Below are positions 10,901 through 20,581 of a DNA stretch of 64,000 bases, piece by piece. A program made the translations under genes and the position numbers. The stretch's first letter is position 1; each line of letters begins with the position of its first letter. The stretch comes from Lumnitzera littorea (taxonomy: Eukaryota; Streptophyta; Magnoliopsida; Myrtales; Combretaceae): assembly GCA_024138015.1 (NCBI GenBank), contig JAMXBB010000002.1, positions 11,470,632 through 11,534,631 on the forward strand, written 5' to 3'. A model generated the notes under the pieces. The model did no database searches, was not told the origin of the DNA, and saw only the letters and a program-made list of their open reading frames with translations.

Positions 10901-12331
10901 AACCCAAAAAAGTTTCTCTTAAAGCTGCTTGCAAGGGACCAAGAGGCGGTGGCCTTGCTTCAAACGCTTTGAGCAACTTCCTCATCTTTAAATTTAGTGA
11001 TGCGTAATGGCACCTATCTCCATCAAAAGTATTTTCTGAGCAAATTGCCCCATTCTCCAGCAGCATTCGAGCAGCATCCAGGTGTCCTGCAAGGCATGCA
11101 TAATAAAGTGCCACCGAATCCCATTGATCACGTGCATTTACATTTATCCCTGTTTCCAGTAAGTACCTGTTATGTGAAAAGCCATATTGAAGAAATTCAC
11201 CTCAATATCCAAACCAGTCATAATTGGGGGTTGAGCATTTCCATTGAAATGAGTAGGACTTCAAAGTTGGGACAATTTGGTTTGGTCCTGCTCACAGTCG
11301 AACAAGACCGGACTGCAAATGTATGACACAATTTGAATTGATTCAGTTCAATTACTTGAACCAAACTTTGAACCACAAGCCCCATCCAAAACAGACAGGA
11401 CCAATTGCAGGGGGTAAAATAAAAAAAAAGAATAGAAAACCCAATTTTTCGCAACTTTTTGTTCTGTTGGGGTTCAACCACTTGAACCAAATTATGAACT
11501 ACAGAGTCACATTCTGAACCGGATGTTAAAGAGCCAAATTTTCAGACTGGTAGGTACAGCTTGAAGTTTGGTTTGTTCTTCTGTGGACCTCTAGCAAGTG
11601 CCATCAAATTTTGATGTGGGATTGCTCTTAGGTTTGAGCTTGAATTGAGCATTTGAGCCTCATTAAGATTGATCAAAGTATGGATTTTCCAACCCCAAAT
11701 TGACTAAAATGCGTCCAAAATAGGATTTATTCAAACTTTATTTACAGAGAAACCCAACTTAAGCAAGACTCGAACCTCTTTTTTTCCGGGCTTTTTATTA
11801 CCTCAAGGCGTATGAACCACTGTACAAAACACACACACCGGTTAACTATACTTGCGCTATCTAGGTAGCACCAAAAAGCGTCCACCGTCTCATGGGAGAT
11901 ATTGGGCCTTAGCAAGACTTGAACTTGATAACAAGCTCCAGTTTTATCTCAGTTTCAATATCTAATAACCTCAATTGAGCTCAAATCCTGATCAAGTCCG
12001 AGTTATCTAACTCCAAAGTCACTCCGAACCACTCAACATACACTAAAAAGTTCGCTTCTTTATGAAATTCATACACGAATAAACCTTACTTAAGTAAGAA
12101 TCTAACATCAATTTCAACTAGACAAGCTCAATTAAATAAAAGTATCTACTTTAATAACCGAATGGTAGATATATATTACCTAAGACGGTCAATGTCGCCA
12201 GCACGGGAAGCTTCGAAGATGTCACCGTTAGGGACCTTCTTGAGAGGGACAGAGCAGCCAAAGTCGGATGGGTCCAGGTCGATGCCATCCATGTCGGTGT
12301 CCAGCGTCCAAGAATGTGGCTTCGGCGGCAT
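7918..12331 (-). CDS. Ankyrin-repeat protein with two BTB/POZ domains (ABTB1-like), six exons, complete
   Basis: The exons are 12331-12180, 11166-10847, 9998-9239, 9164-9128, 9005-8872 and 8269-7918. All have GT/AG borders. They total 1755 bases: 584 codons plus TGA (7920-7918), with no internal stop. The start MPPKPHSWTLDTDMDG precedes ankyrin repeats (about residues 37-110: GDIDRLRYLLETGINVNARD, ALYYACLAGHLDAARMLLEN). BTB1 follows (about 173-265: DVVFFVQGRPLEAHRAILSA), then BTB2 (about 340-455: DVCVRVDKRVFRCHQVVIAS). A charged C-terminal helix (DKWLEAEAAELDKRDESALL) ends it. This layout matches the plant ankyrin/BTB proteins related to ABTB1/BPOZ; the Arabidopsis relative I recall is At2g04740. 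BTB domains often recruit cullin-3, so a ubiquitin-ligase adaptor role is possible but is family inference. The frame appears intact, so the gene is probably functional. Confidence 0.95.
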
Positions 12332-12404
12332 TGTAAGGGTATTATCGGTAATCCAATTGTAGGTATGGAAGTGGAAGGTGGAGGGAGATTTGGACCTTCG
12401 GGGG

Positions 12405-12412
12405 TTTATATA
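12405..12412 (-). promoter_or_regulatory. TATA box of the ankyrin-BTB gene
   Basis: The - strand reads CTATATAAACCCCC about 75 bases upstream of the ATG at 12331. This is a good TATA box at a sensible distance, giving a 5' untranslated region of roughly 40-50 bases. No other core element was judged reliable. Confidence 0.6.
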
Positions 12413-12429
12413 GTTAGGGCATTTGTGTA

Positions 12430-14340
12430 TAACAAGAAATACCTGCTGATGGATGAGGTAATAAGAAAACTCTGTTTTGGGTATGTTTGATTAATCCTAT
12501 TGAGGTCAAATGAACATGTGTTTATTCGAAAAGAGAAATTGAAGTGATGGGTTTCATGATTCATATGTGCCACTTGCATCATTGTGTTGACACTCCACCA
12601 AGCTTTTAGGATACTTTTTTATTTATTGTATCATGACATCCCACATTTCTTGATAATTTGACAATCATTCTATTAATTTTATTAATATTCATACGATTTA
12701 TCAATTTATATGAAATATTAGTAATATTAAATTTTTTCTTTTTTATTAATAAGATAAAATATAATCCAATTATAAATGGATCTCTGTAAATAGAATTTAG
12801 CACATTTAGTAAATAATTAAACCTATTTGAACCTTCATAAACTTATCCAAATTCAAATCCACTATCTAAATCCATTTACAAACTCATTTGATAAGTAAGT
12901 CCATAGGTGTATTTAGGTTTGATACTTAAGTCTAAGAGTGTAAACGAATCAAATTACCTATGAGCTACTCACATTTGCTTTGATTTTTACTCGAGTTTAT
13001 CTAGTGAAGTTCAAGTTTCACAATGTTTAGCTTAGCATTAAATGCTATTTCGAGTTTAGCTCGAGCTCAAAATTTTAAATTTAATCGAGCTCGAGCTTAA
13101 AATTTTAAACTCAATCGAGCTCGAGTTAAGCATGGACTTGAGCTTGAGTTTTAAGATTTTGAGTTGAGCTTGAGCATGAACTTGAGCTTGATCTCGATCT
13201 CGATCTCGATTGTATATTGTCTTGATTTGACTTGTTTATAACCTTATCTAAACCCATTTAAAACTAGTTGTATATTTATGGTTCACTATCTATCCATTTT
13301 CATCTCTTCTTAAGTGTCCTCTATACATTCAATAAGCAATTTTAAGCTTTAATCTTTGCGACTATGTATATAGCCATTTATAAGGCATACATTATTCAAA
13401 TTCCAACTTGATTAATGAAATTACGTAATATTATTAAAACTAAATTGGATGTATGAATCAATAATTGGATTCTTAAACTATTGCATTATCATTGAAGTTA
13501 TCCATGTGTTTAGCCTAAAAATAAAAACATATTATTGCAAGAATTTCCTTGCTTTAAAGTAGTTTTTGCTAATATTTAGCACATTAAATATGTGAGAACT
13601 TGAAAAATATGCAATTAGGATAAAATGATATGAAATAATATTTAGACAAAAATGTATATGAGCTAATTATATTTATTAAAGAAACTAGTTAGAGTTGGAA
13701 CAATATCATATCTTAGGTATGGAATATAGTTGGAAATATGGGATTAATTCCTTAGCTCTAATCCGAATAGTGAGTTTTGATATATATAATGAGATCCTAG
13801 CAGCAAAGTTAATAAAAGGATATGAAATAATATTTAAAGAGAGGGTGTACTCAATAAAAATATTTAATATGTAGAGTATCTAAAAATAAATTAACTTAAA
13901 CTCTATACACACACATATATAAATATTATGTTAAGCTTAATTAAATATTTAATGAATGAGTAAATTTAGAATTTGTGACGAGGTTATAAAATTAGAAGAA
14001 AAGACCTTGTGAGCTTAGATATTGGAAACAATAGGTAAAAATATTACTATAGTTAAAAAGATAATTATATCAATACCACTTGTTACATATTGGAAATGTA
14101 GTAGTTGAGTTCAAATAACTAAATACCTACAAGAGATAAATAATTTAGTTAAAATGATAACAAGATGACATAAAATAATATTTGAAAATTATGTATGTAC
14201 ATTAACATATTCAATATATAAATATTTACCTGCAATTGATTAAATCCCCTGAATAAAGCTATGATGCACCCTATATTACTAAAAATAGTTCACAAGTGGT
14301 AATTAGCATGTAGAAATGCCACATAAGTCTAGTCATGGCA
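12430..14340. other. AT-rich intergenic region, no gene seen
   Basis: This stretch is upstream of the ankyrin-BTB gene. Reading frames are short and dominated by Lys/Asn/Ile, as expected for AT-rich non-coding DNA. I see no conserved protein motif, tRNA or clear transposon end apart from the GAGCTCGAGC-rich patch listed separately. Confidence 0.5.
13000..13215. repeat. GAGCTCGAGC-rich degenerate repeat patch
   Basis: Variants of CTCGAG/GAGCTCGAG(C/T) and GAGCTTGAG recur about a dozen times. The patch ends in three copies of ATCTCG (13193-13212). The core is palindromic, so both strands look alike. Such patches occur in plant intergenic DNA near degraded DNA transposons, but no terminal inverted repeats were found here to prove that. 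Confidence 0.6.
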
Positions 14341-14536
14341 GCAACTAAGAACAAGCAATGAATAGCTATCTTAGGGAATTTCATAGACATTTGATCATTA
14401 TTTAACTAATGAAAAACGGTGGAATTTAACAAATGGAGTCACACTTATCAATTTCCACCGACAAAACTGACATATATAAACAACTTTAGGAGGTCATAAA
14501 GCCAATCGACCCAAACCAAAAATCACAAGAACATGA

Positions 14537-15027
14537 AGGATGGAAAAAAAAAAAAAAACACAAAAAACTTTCCAACTATTAGCAAGAAGAATCTATCGAC
14601 ATGGTTTGATTAATCATAGGATACTTGTGCGCGAACTAGAATTGAAGAAAAACTCTAAACCCAGTCTTTCTAATATCATTTTATCACTGATGGACGTCAA
14701 AACTCCGATGGAGGGAAAGATTCCAAGTCATCTAGTTTACTTCTAAGAAAATATAAGGTAAGCATAATTGTCTTTGAGTTTCATTTAGTGTTATTGTAAA
14801 TCCCATCATTTGGATAAAAAAAAAGTAATAATTATAATTGATATGTATGCGATATACACAAAGGAACGCATTAGCAATTATGGTTAGTATTAATGTTCTA
14901 TTGATCGAATTGGAAAATTTGACAAGTAGATTGCTAAATATTTGCTAATAATTGAGATATATTTTAAGTTTGAAATACAATGTTGTGTTAATTATTCACA
15001 AACCGCAACATATCTCTATGTATATAT
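14537..15027 (+). repeat. Dispersed repeat R, left copy
   Basis: This block aligns nearly end to end with 26886-27378. Shared landmarks include GACATGGTTTGATTAATCAT, AGAACTCCGATxGA and GGTTAGTATTAATGTTCTAT. A TATATAAAC box (14474-14482) lies upstream and an AAGGTAAGC donor-like site (14756-14764) lies inside. A 68-codon open frame (14540-14746) exists only in this copy and is broken in the other, so I do not call a gene. It ends exactly where a family-1-like LTR start (TGTCATATCC) begins. Confidence 0.75.
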
Positions 15028-16010
15028 TGTCATATCCTAAATTAGGGAGTCGTAATACTTTCGCTGTGTAAATCAACTGAACTAGTTATTGAAGCTAGTC
15101 ACTTTAGTTGCTAATGGACGTATAACTTACATCGAGCATTTACCACTCTACGACTTTGAGTAATCCAATTCAGTACCTATTTAGTATCAACTTATGGTGC
15201 AATTTTCTCAAATATCTTTTGAAAGAGATTCTATGGTATAAAAACTTGAGAAGGAAACAAGTTTTATAAATAACTTTAGAAAAATGACATAATAAGGATT
15301 TGTAAAAGTCCACAAGTTTACAGAACATAATATAGATAATAATAATTGAAAACTAGAGGGTCACTTGAAAATACCCTATTAATTTTCTTAGAGATTAGTA
15401 AAGTTAATAAACAAAATATGAATCCAATCAATTGGTCTTGAATCTCACTCCCTAACCCTGTTTTCTACGCTTTTGAAGCTTAGAGTAATACTGATGTATT
15501 TACTGGGAAATCTACAAAATAATTATAGGGAAATGAGCGATAATTTACGCAGTAAGTGGGTTAAGACAATAGCACGTATCTAACATTAAGCAACTAGGGT
15601 TTTCAAGCAAGGTTAAAGCAGATGCCATGCATGTTCGCATAACATCGATTAGTTATCGTGAGATAAGAGAAACTGCACTCACTCTAATCTGGGTTTTGAA
15701 GTGTTTGACAATGCATACTCGCAAATCGGAACCAAATCGGGGTCTATGTAATGGAGAATACGCTTTGCTTGAGACTTTACTTTAAACCACGGTCTCTAAC
15801 CTTACTGCGATCTTTTTTCTTATCACTTAGTTCAATTAAGTGTGGTGAAAGGACAATTTTTATTATCTTTATTGAAGAGTTTGTGTTTGGCCTGAGAAAC
15901 CTAATTGTTTCCTCTAGTGGGTTGTGATACAAGTCCACTTAGAAGTTAAGCCAAACTTTAGTTAGATTGCTTTTTGGGGTAATCAAACAGTTCAATCCAG
16001 TAACATCATA
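15028..16010 (-). repeat. Family-1-like LTR relic, truncated
   Basis: It starts TGTCATATCC followed by GAGTCGTAATA, parallel to the family-1 start TGTCACGCCCC...GAGTCGTAACA seen at 42761. Further in it shares the block CATGCATGTTCG and GAGATAAGAGAAACTGCACTCACTC with the U5-side of family 1. It is divergent, and only about 1 kb remains before element A sequence begins. The right boundary is approximate. Confidence 0.6.
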
Positions 16011-17503
16011 ATATGTTATGTCTAGAGTTAATAAGGACGAACACATCAGGGTGGATTTAAGCTTGTAGAAAGCTTGAAAAACGAGATAGGAAAATGCACC
16101 AATAGAAAAGTAAACAAGAAAACCCTCGAACGACTCTAAGGATATGATGTATTAGAGAACTTTCGGTGACTTACGACACAACTCAACATGAGACATGAGA
16201 TGATTTGGTAAGGATACTCGCCACCTAACTTTACTTAAGAGTTAAGATAAAAGTTAAATAAACAAGCTAATGAGAACAATATTCACACAAAAGAGTAGAG
16301 TATATTCAATATTTTGGTAATGATGATGCAGCTACATATATAGTAAGTATTTATACCCGAAAAACTAAGTCATCCTATCTAAAATGGAAAATACTAAAAG
16401 GGTAATGTATAAGGAATGATAAATGGTAAAATTGAGAAGACAACAAAAATGGGTATCTCTTATGGAGGATTCTGTCAGGTGAGTTTGAACACATGGCTTC
16501 CTATGGATGAGTGACTTTTTAGTATAAGAGACAACTTTTACTATTAGGTTAGTAATTACCGAGCTGAGGTGTCAAGCAAAATTGGAGTCCTTTCGAGGAG
16601 ATGTGTATAGATGAGTGTTGGGGTTCTCGGCACCAATACTTTTGAGTTGGTACTCGACTTGATCACGGTTAAGCAGATGTGATTTGTAAAAGATTAAGCT
16701 GTCGGCTTACGTATGTTGAGTTGACACTCAACTATTGAGAGATGTGTAGTTACCCAACTTAGCATAAGGAGTTGGTCAGCAGCAAGGATCAGCTCGACCT
16801 TAATAGGAGTTGGTTGGAGTAGGACAATTTTCCTTGTTAGCCTTTCTAGGCCTTGGGCTCGGCTTTGAGTTAAAGATCTAGTAATCTAATTCTTATCATC
16901 CCCTTCGAGTTGATTTGGATTTAGGATCAAATCCGACTAGTTTTCGCCCAATTCTCTTTTAGAGAGATAGGGGCTAAGGTCAGCAATATTGAAGGTGTTA
17001 GAGACTCCATAGTTGTCAGGTAATTCCAATTAGTAGACATTATCGTTGATCTTTTGGAGTATTTTAAAGAGACCTTTAGCTTAGGTGGATCACTTATTCT
17101 TTCTTTTGTTCGAGAACCTTTCCAGTGTAGCTATACTAAATCTCCAAACTGAAATTGTGTTGACTTCCTTCCTTTCTCCCTTTCTCACATTCTCTTAGTA
17201 GCTTGGTTAATTTGCCAAGTAACTTTCTCATAGATTTGCTATAAAGACTATGCTCAGGCTTTAGCATCAGGTTCTTTTTGCTCAGGTAAGGGCGCTAGGG
17301 CGTAGTCGAAGGGTAGCTCTGGATTGAAGCCATAGACGACCTCAAAAGGGTGTTTGTTTGGTGGTGTCGTATATAGTTTGATTGTAAGTGAATTTAACCA
17401 TTAGCACACAACCATCTTAGTCGACCATGTTCTTTCTCACTGTAGCTTAGAGCAATGATCCTAAAGTACAATTAACTATCTTTATTTGGCCATTGATTTA
17501 TGA
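16011..17503 (-). mobile_element. Truncated chromovirus-like gypsy element A (LTR plus integrase end)
   Basis: About 16020-16890 resembles the LTR of element B (the stretch around TTCAATATTTTGGTAATGAT and ATAGTAAGTATTTAT). Beside it on the - strand is a purine-rich CGAAGGGGATGATAAG (about 16893-16909), a likely polypurine tract. The 16900-17480 part on the - strand reads as the integrase C-terminus: TPFEVVYGFNPELPFDYALA, then QFQFGDLV and the GPY/F-type core with several stops. The remaining upstream part of A is missing. Element B begins inside it. Confidence 0.65.
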
Positions 17504-18480
17504 TGTGTTTATGAGCTTAGTAATCATTAGGGCTTACCCTTGAGAATAGTAACCAAATAGGTCCTTTGAGATATTGAAAAAAAGGAGATGGACGAACTAT
17601 CAAACACAGTAGCTTCCATGAACTGCTTGAAGGATATGATACACCAACAAACACAACATGACTTAGTACTTCACTTGATATAATGCATAAGCTAATACTA
17701 AAGTCCGCTCGCCACTAATCTCGAGCTACTCAACAATATTAGATAAGAGTGTAGGGAAAAATGTAGTCGGAGAGGGAGTCTCATAAGAATAAGAATATTC
17801 ATTCAATATAAGGTATATGATGATTTCCAGCTATAAGGGAAAATGGACTATTTATAGTAAGTCCGCAACGAGAAAACTTAAGCAACGAGAAAACTTAAGC
17901 AAATACAATAAAGGGTAATACAAAAATACTGTCAAAGTACATTACCAAAGGGTGAAATGGACAAATAGAATAAATGAATATAGTACGATATCAAAATGGA
18001 ATGATAGGTGGCATGTTGCGATTGTGTCTATGTTCCAGAGTCTTAGGACAATTTGGTTAAGCTGTACTTATGTTAGGAATGCTCTTGATAAAGGGTACTC
18101 GGAGTCGCCGATACAGATAAAGGACACTGCTGTTAGGCCAAGTAAGTAGAGCTCGGCATGTAGGGGACTTAGCTTCGGTATACAGTTGGTCAACCTTGGC
18201 AATCGACAATTCAGTATGTTGGGAGAGAAGAGTTTAGCATGTGGTCGCCTTAGCCTTGGCATTCGATAGATCGGCCTTAGCAGTTAGTAAGTTGTTGACT
18301 GGGTAGGGGTTAAGGTAGAGCAGGGTATGTCTAAGCAAGGATGTTAGAGAGTTTGCCCATTATTCTTTCGCATACTGGTGCTTGTCTTCGATAGGTTGAC
18401 TAAAGAGAATCCTTATGGTGAGAGACTATAGGCTTTAGAGACAGGCGCGAGTGAGGGGTCCATAGGTTGGTAGTCCATCA
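17504..18480 (-). repeat. 3' LTR of element B
   Basis: It aligns along its length with 25892-26885, sharing ACTTAGTACTTCACTTGATA, GAATATTCATTCA and GTATGTTGGGAGAGAAGAGT. An 18-20-bp segment (AACGAGAAAACTTAAGCAA at about 17869-17900) is duplicated in this copy only. The inner edge on the - strand is preceded by CCAAGGAAG, a short purine run. Confidence 0.85.
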
Positions 18481-19556
18481 CTTCCTTGGAGTTGTTAAAG
18501 ATTTGTCATGAAACCTTGGTCTTCTTCTTCATTCGGTACATAGGGTGTTAAGTCGGTGACAATGAAAGTAGGAGATACTTTACATCTTTCGGGCAACTCT
18601 AGCTCATAGGCATTATCATTGATACGCCGAAGGATCTTAAAAGGTTTATCTGACCTAGGGGATAACTTATTCGTCTTCTTCCTTGGAAAATACTCCTTGC
18701 TGAGGTGGATCTAAACAAGGTCTCTTGGGTTGTAAATGACTTGCCTCCTACTTCAGCTTTCCTGTTCCTTTTGTTAGGCTTGGTAACCTTCTAATGCAAC
18801 TTTTGGAACCCCTTGGCATGTTGCAGGCCTGCTTGACTTTCTCCTTGGGAGGTTAGGTAGATAGCTATGTTCAAGGGTAAGTTCGAGTTAAGTCTATAGA
18901 AGACCTCAAAAGGTGACCTTCCTGACGAGCAATGAATGGAGCGGTTGTAAACAAACTTAATGATGGGTATGTATAGATCATAATCATCTAGATTCTTTCT
19001 AATGGTAGCTTAGAGGAGGTTGCTTATGGTTTGGTTCACAACTTTTGTTTGGTTGTCTATCTGGGGGTGGCAAAAAGTACTGAACATGAGTGTTGAACTT
19101 CTTCCATAGTGTTCTTTAGAAGAAGCTCGTGGACTTTAAATCATGATTAGACATAAGACTCCTTAGTACTTCATGCAGTTGCACAATCTCTTGCGAAAAG
19201 AGGTTAGCAACAAATAGAGCGTCATTGGTTTTGTGGTAAAGGATGAAGTGGCTTATCTTGTTGAACCGATCGACCACTACCATAATGGAATCATGTCTCC
19301 TTAGTATTCTAGCTAAGTTGAGCATGAAGTCCATGCTCAGATCAATCCATAACCGTTCCGATATAGGCAGAGGTGTATACTCTCCATATGACTCCTTCCT
19401 TCCCTTAGCTAGGTTGTACACCTTGTAGCATACAAGTACTTTTTGCACATCCTCCATCCTCCTTAGCCAATAGAAATGTTCTTTTAGCAACTCGGTTGTT
19501 CTCTTCTCACCAAAGTGGCTAATTAAGCCTCTAACATGGGCTTCATGGATAAGCAA
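18481..19556 (-). pseudogene. Integrase relic of element B
   Basis: The 19116-19556 part keeps the zinc-finger region (HEAHVRGLISHFGEKRTTEL, CYKVYNLAKGR) and the core (LWIDLSMDFMLNLARILRRH, DSIMVVVDRFNKISHFI, LFSQEIVQLHEV). Further along, 18900-18990 reads FVYNRSIHCSSGRSPFEVFY, carrying the third acidic-site region, and then the basic C-terminus. Stops and frameshifts separate the pieces. Domain order and motifs are those of chromovirus-type integrase. Confidence 0.85.
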
Positions 19557-20389
19557 TTCCTAGCAAACCCACTAGGCATACAAACTTGCTTACCCTCCAT
19601 AAAAAACCCTTGGTTCAAATAAAACCCATCCATTAATCCTCTTATATTGCATTTGGCTACTAAGGGTCCAAAATACAGATCATGCTCATACTGATCTGGT
19701 AGGGTGCCAAATCTAAGTATCCTAGCTTATAATGCTATAATGAGAACATGCCAATGAGAAAGTGTATTCACTATGGTGTGGGTACTCCCTTTCTTGTATC
19801 TAATGACATTGTAGAAAGTTTTCAATTATTCGACCCACTTGGCATGGCGTTGGGAAAGTTTTTGTTGCCCTTTGGGATGTTTGAGAGATTCATGGTCCGT
19901 GTAGACGATGAACTCTCTTAGTAGTAAATAGTGTTACCAGTGCTGAAGTACTCGGACAAGGGCATAAAACTCCTTATCATATGCCAAGTAATTCAATGTA
20001 GCACCTTGGTGCTTCTCGCTGAAGTATGCAACTAGTTAGCACTGCTGCATAAGAAAAGCTCCAATGCCGACTCCAGATGCATTATGTTCTAGTTCAAAAA
20101 CTTTCTTAAAGTTAAGTGGGGTGAGTATTGGGGTAGAAGATAATTTAGACTTAATCTCATCAAAACTCTTTCGAGCCTTCTTAGACCATTTAAATTCAAA
20201 GTTCTTCCTGGTCATCTTAATTAGTGGGGCAACAATGAAACTAAAGTTCTGAATGAATCTTCGATAAAATGAAGCTAAACTATGGAAACTCCTAACTTCT
20301 GCAGCATTGGTCGTTGTCGGCCATTAGAGAATAGCTTGGAATTTCTCGTCATCAACTCTGATACCTCCCTCAGCAACAACATATCTAAG
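19557..20389 (-). pseudogene. RT connection and RNase H relic of element B
   Basis: The - strand reads AAEVRSFHSLASFYRRFIQN, FEFKWSKKARKSFDEIKSKL, PLNFKKVFELEHNASGVGIG and YFSEKHQGATLNYLAYDKEF, followed by HYLLLREFIVYTDHESLKHP. This is the standard gypsy thumb and RNase H. Several RNase H motif blocks (ASG, DKE and TDH) are visible. Stops occur at about 20030 and near HW-stop-HYL. The neighbouring + strand frame at 20064-20252 is only its shadow. Confidence 0.85.
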
Positions 20390-20581
20390 GAATACTACCT
20401 TGCTTTAATAGAGCACATATTTGTTTATATTACTGAATAAGTGCTCAGCATAGAGGATATCAAACATGGATCTCAAGTGCATGACATAGGAGATGAAGTC
20501 AGTACTATATGCTAGGATATCGAAGTAGACAACGATGCATTGACCAATCAATGATATCAAGACATGATTCAATAGTTGCAT
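20390..20581 (-). pseudogene. RT palm fragment of element B
   Basis: The open stretch reads LLNHVLISLIGQCIVVYFDI, then LAYSTDFISYVMHLRSMFDI and LYAEHLFSNINKYVLY. The catalytic YVDD box appears as VYFDILAYS, so the first Asp is lost and one Asp remains. It continues the RT frame interrupted at 20582. Confidence 0.8.

Noticed and set aside
14540..14746. 68-codon open frame in repeat R as a gene
   Set aside because: It is broken in the other copy of the repeat and has no recognisable domain; it is rich in Lys from a poly(A) run.
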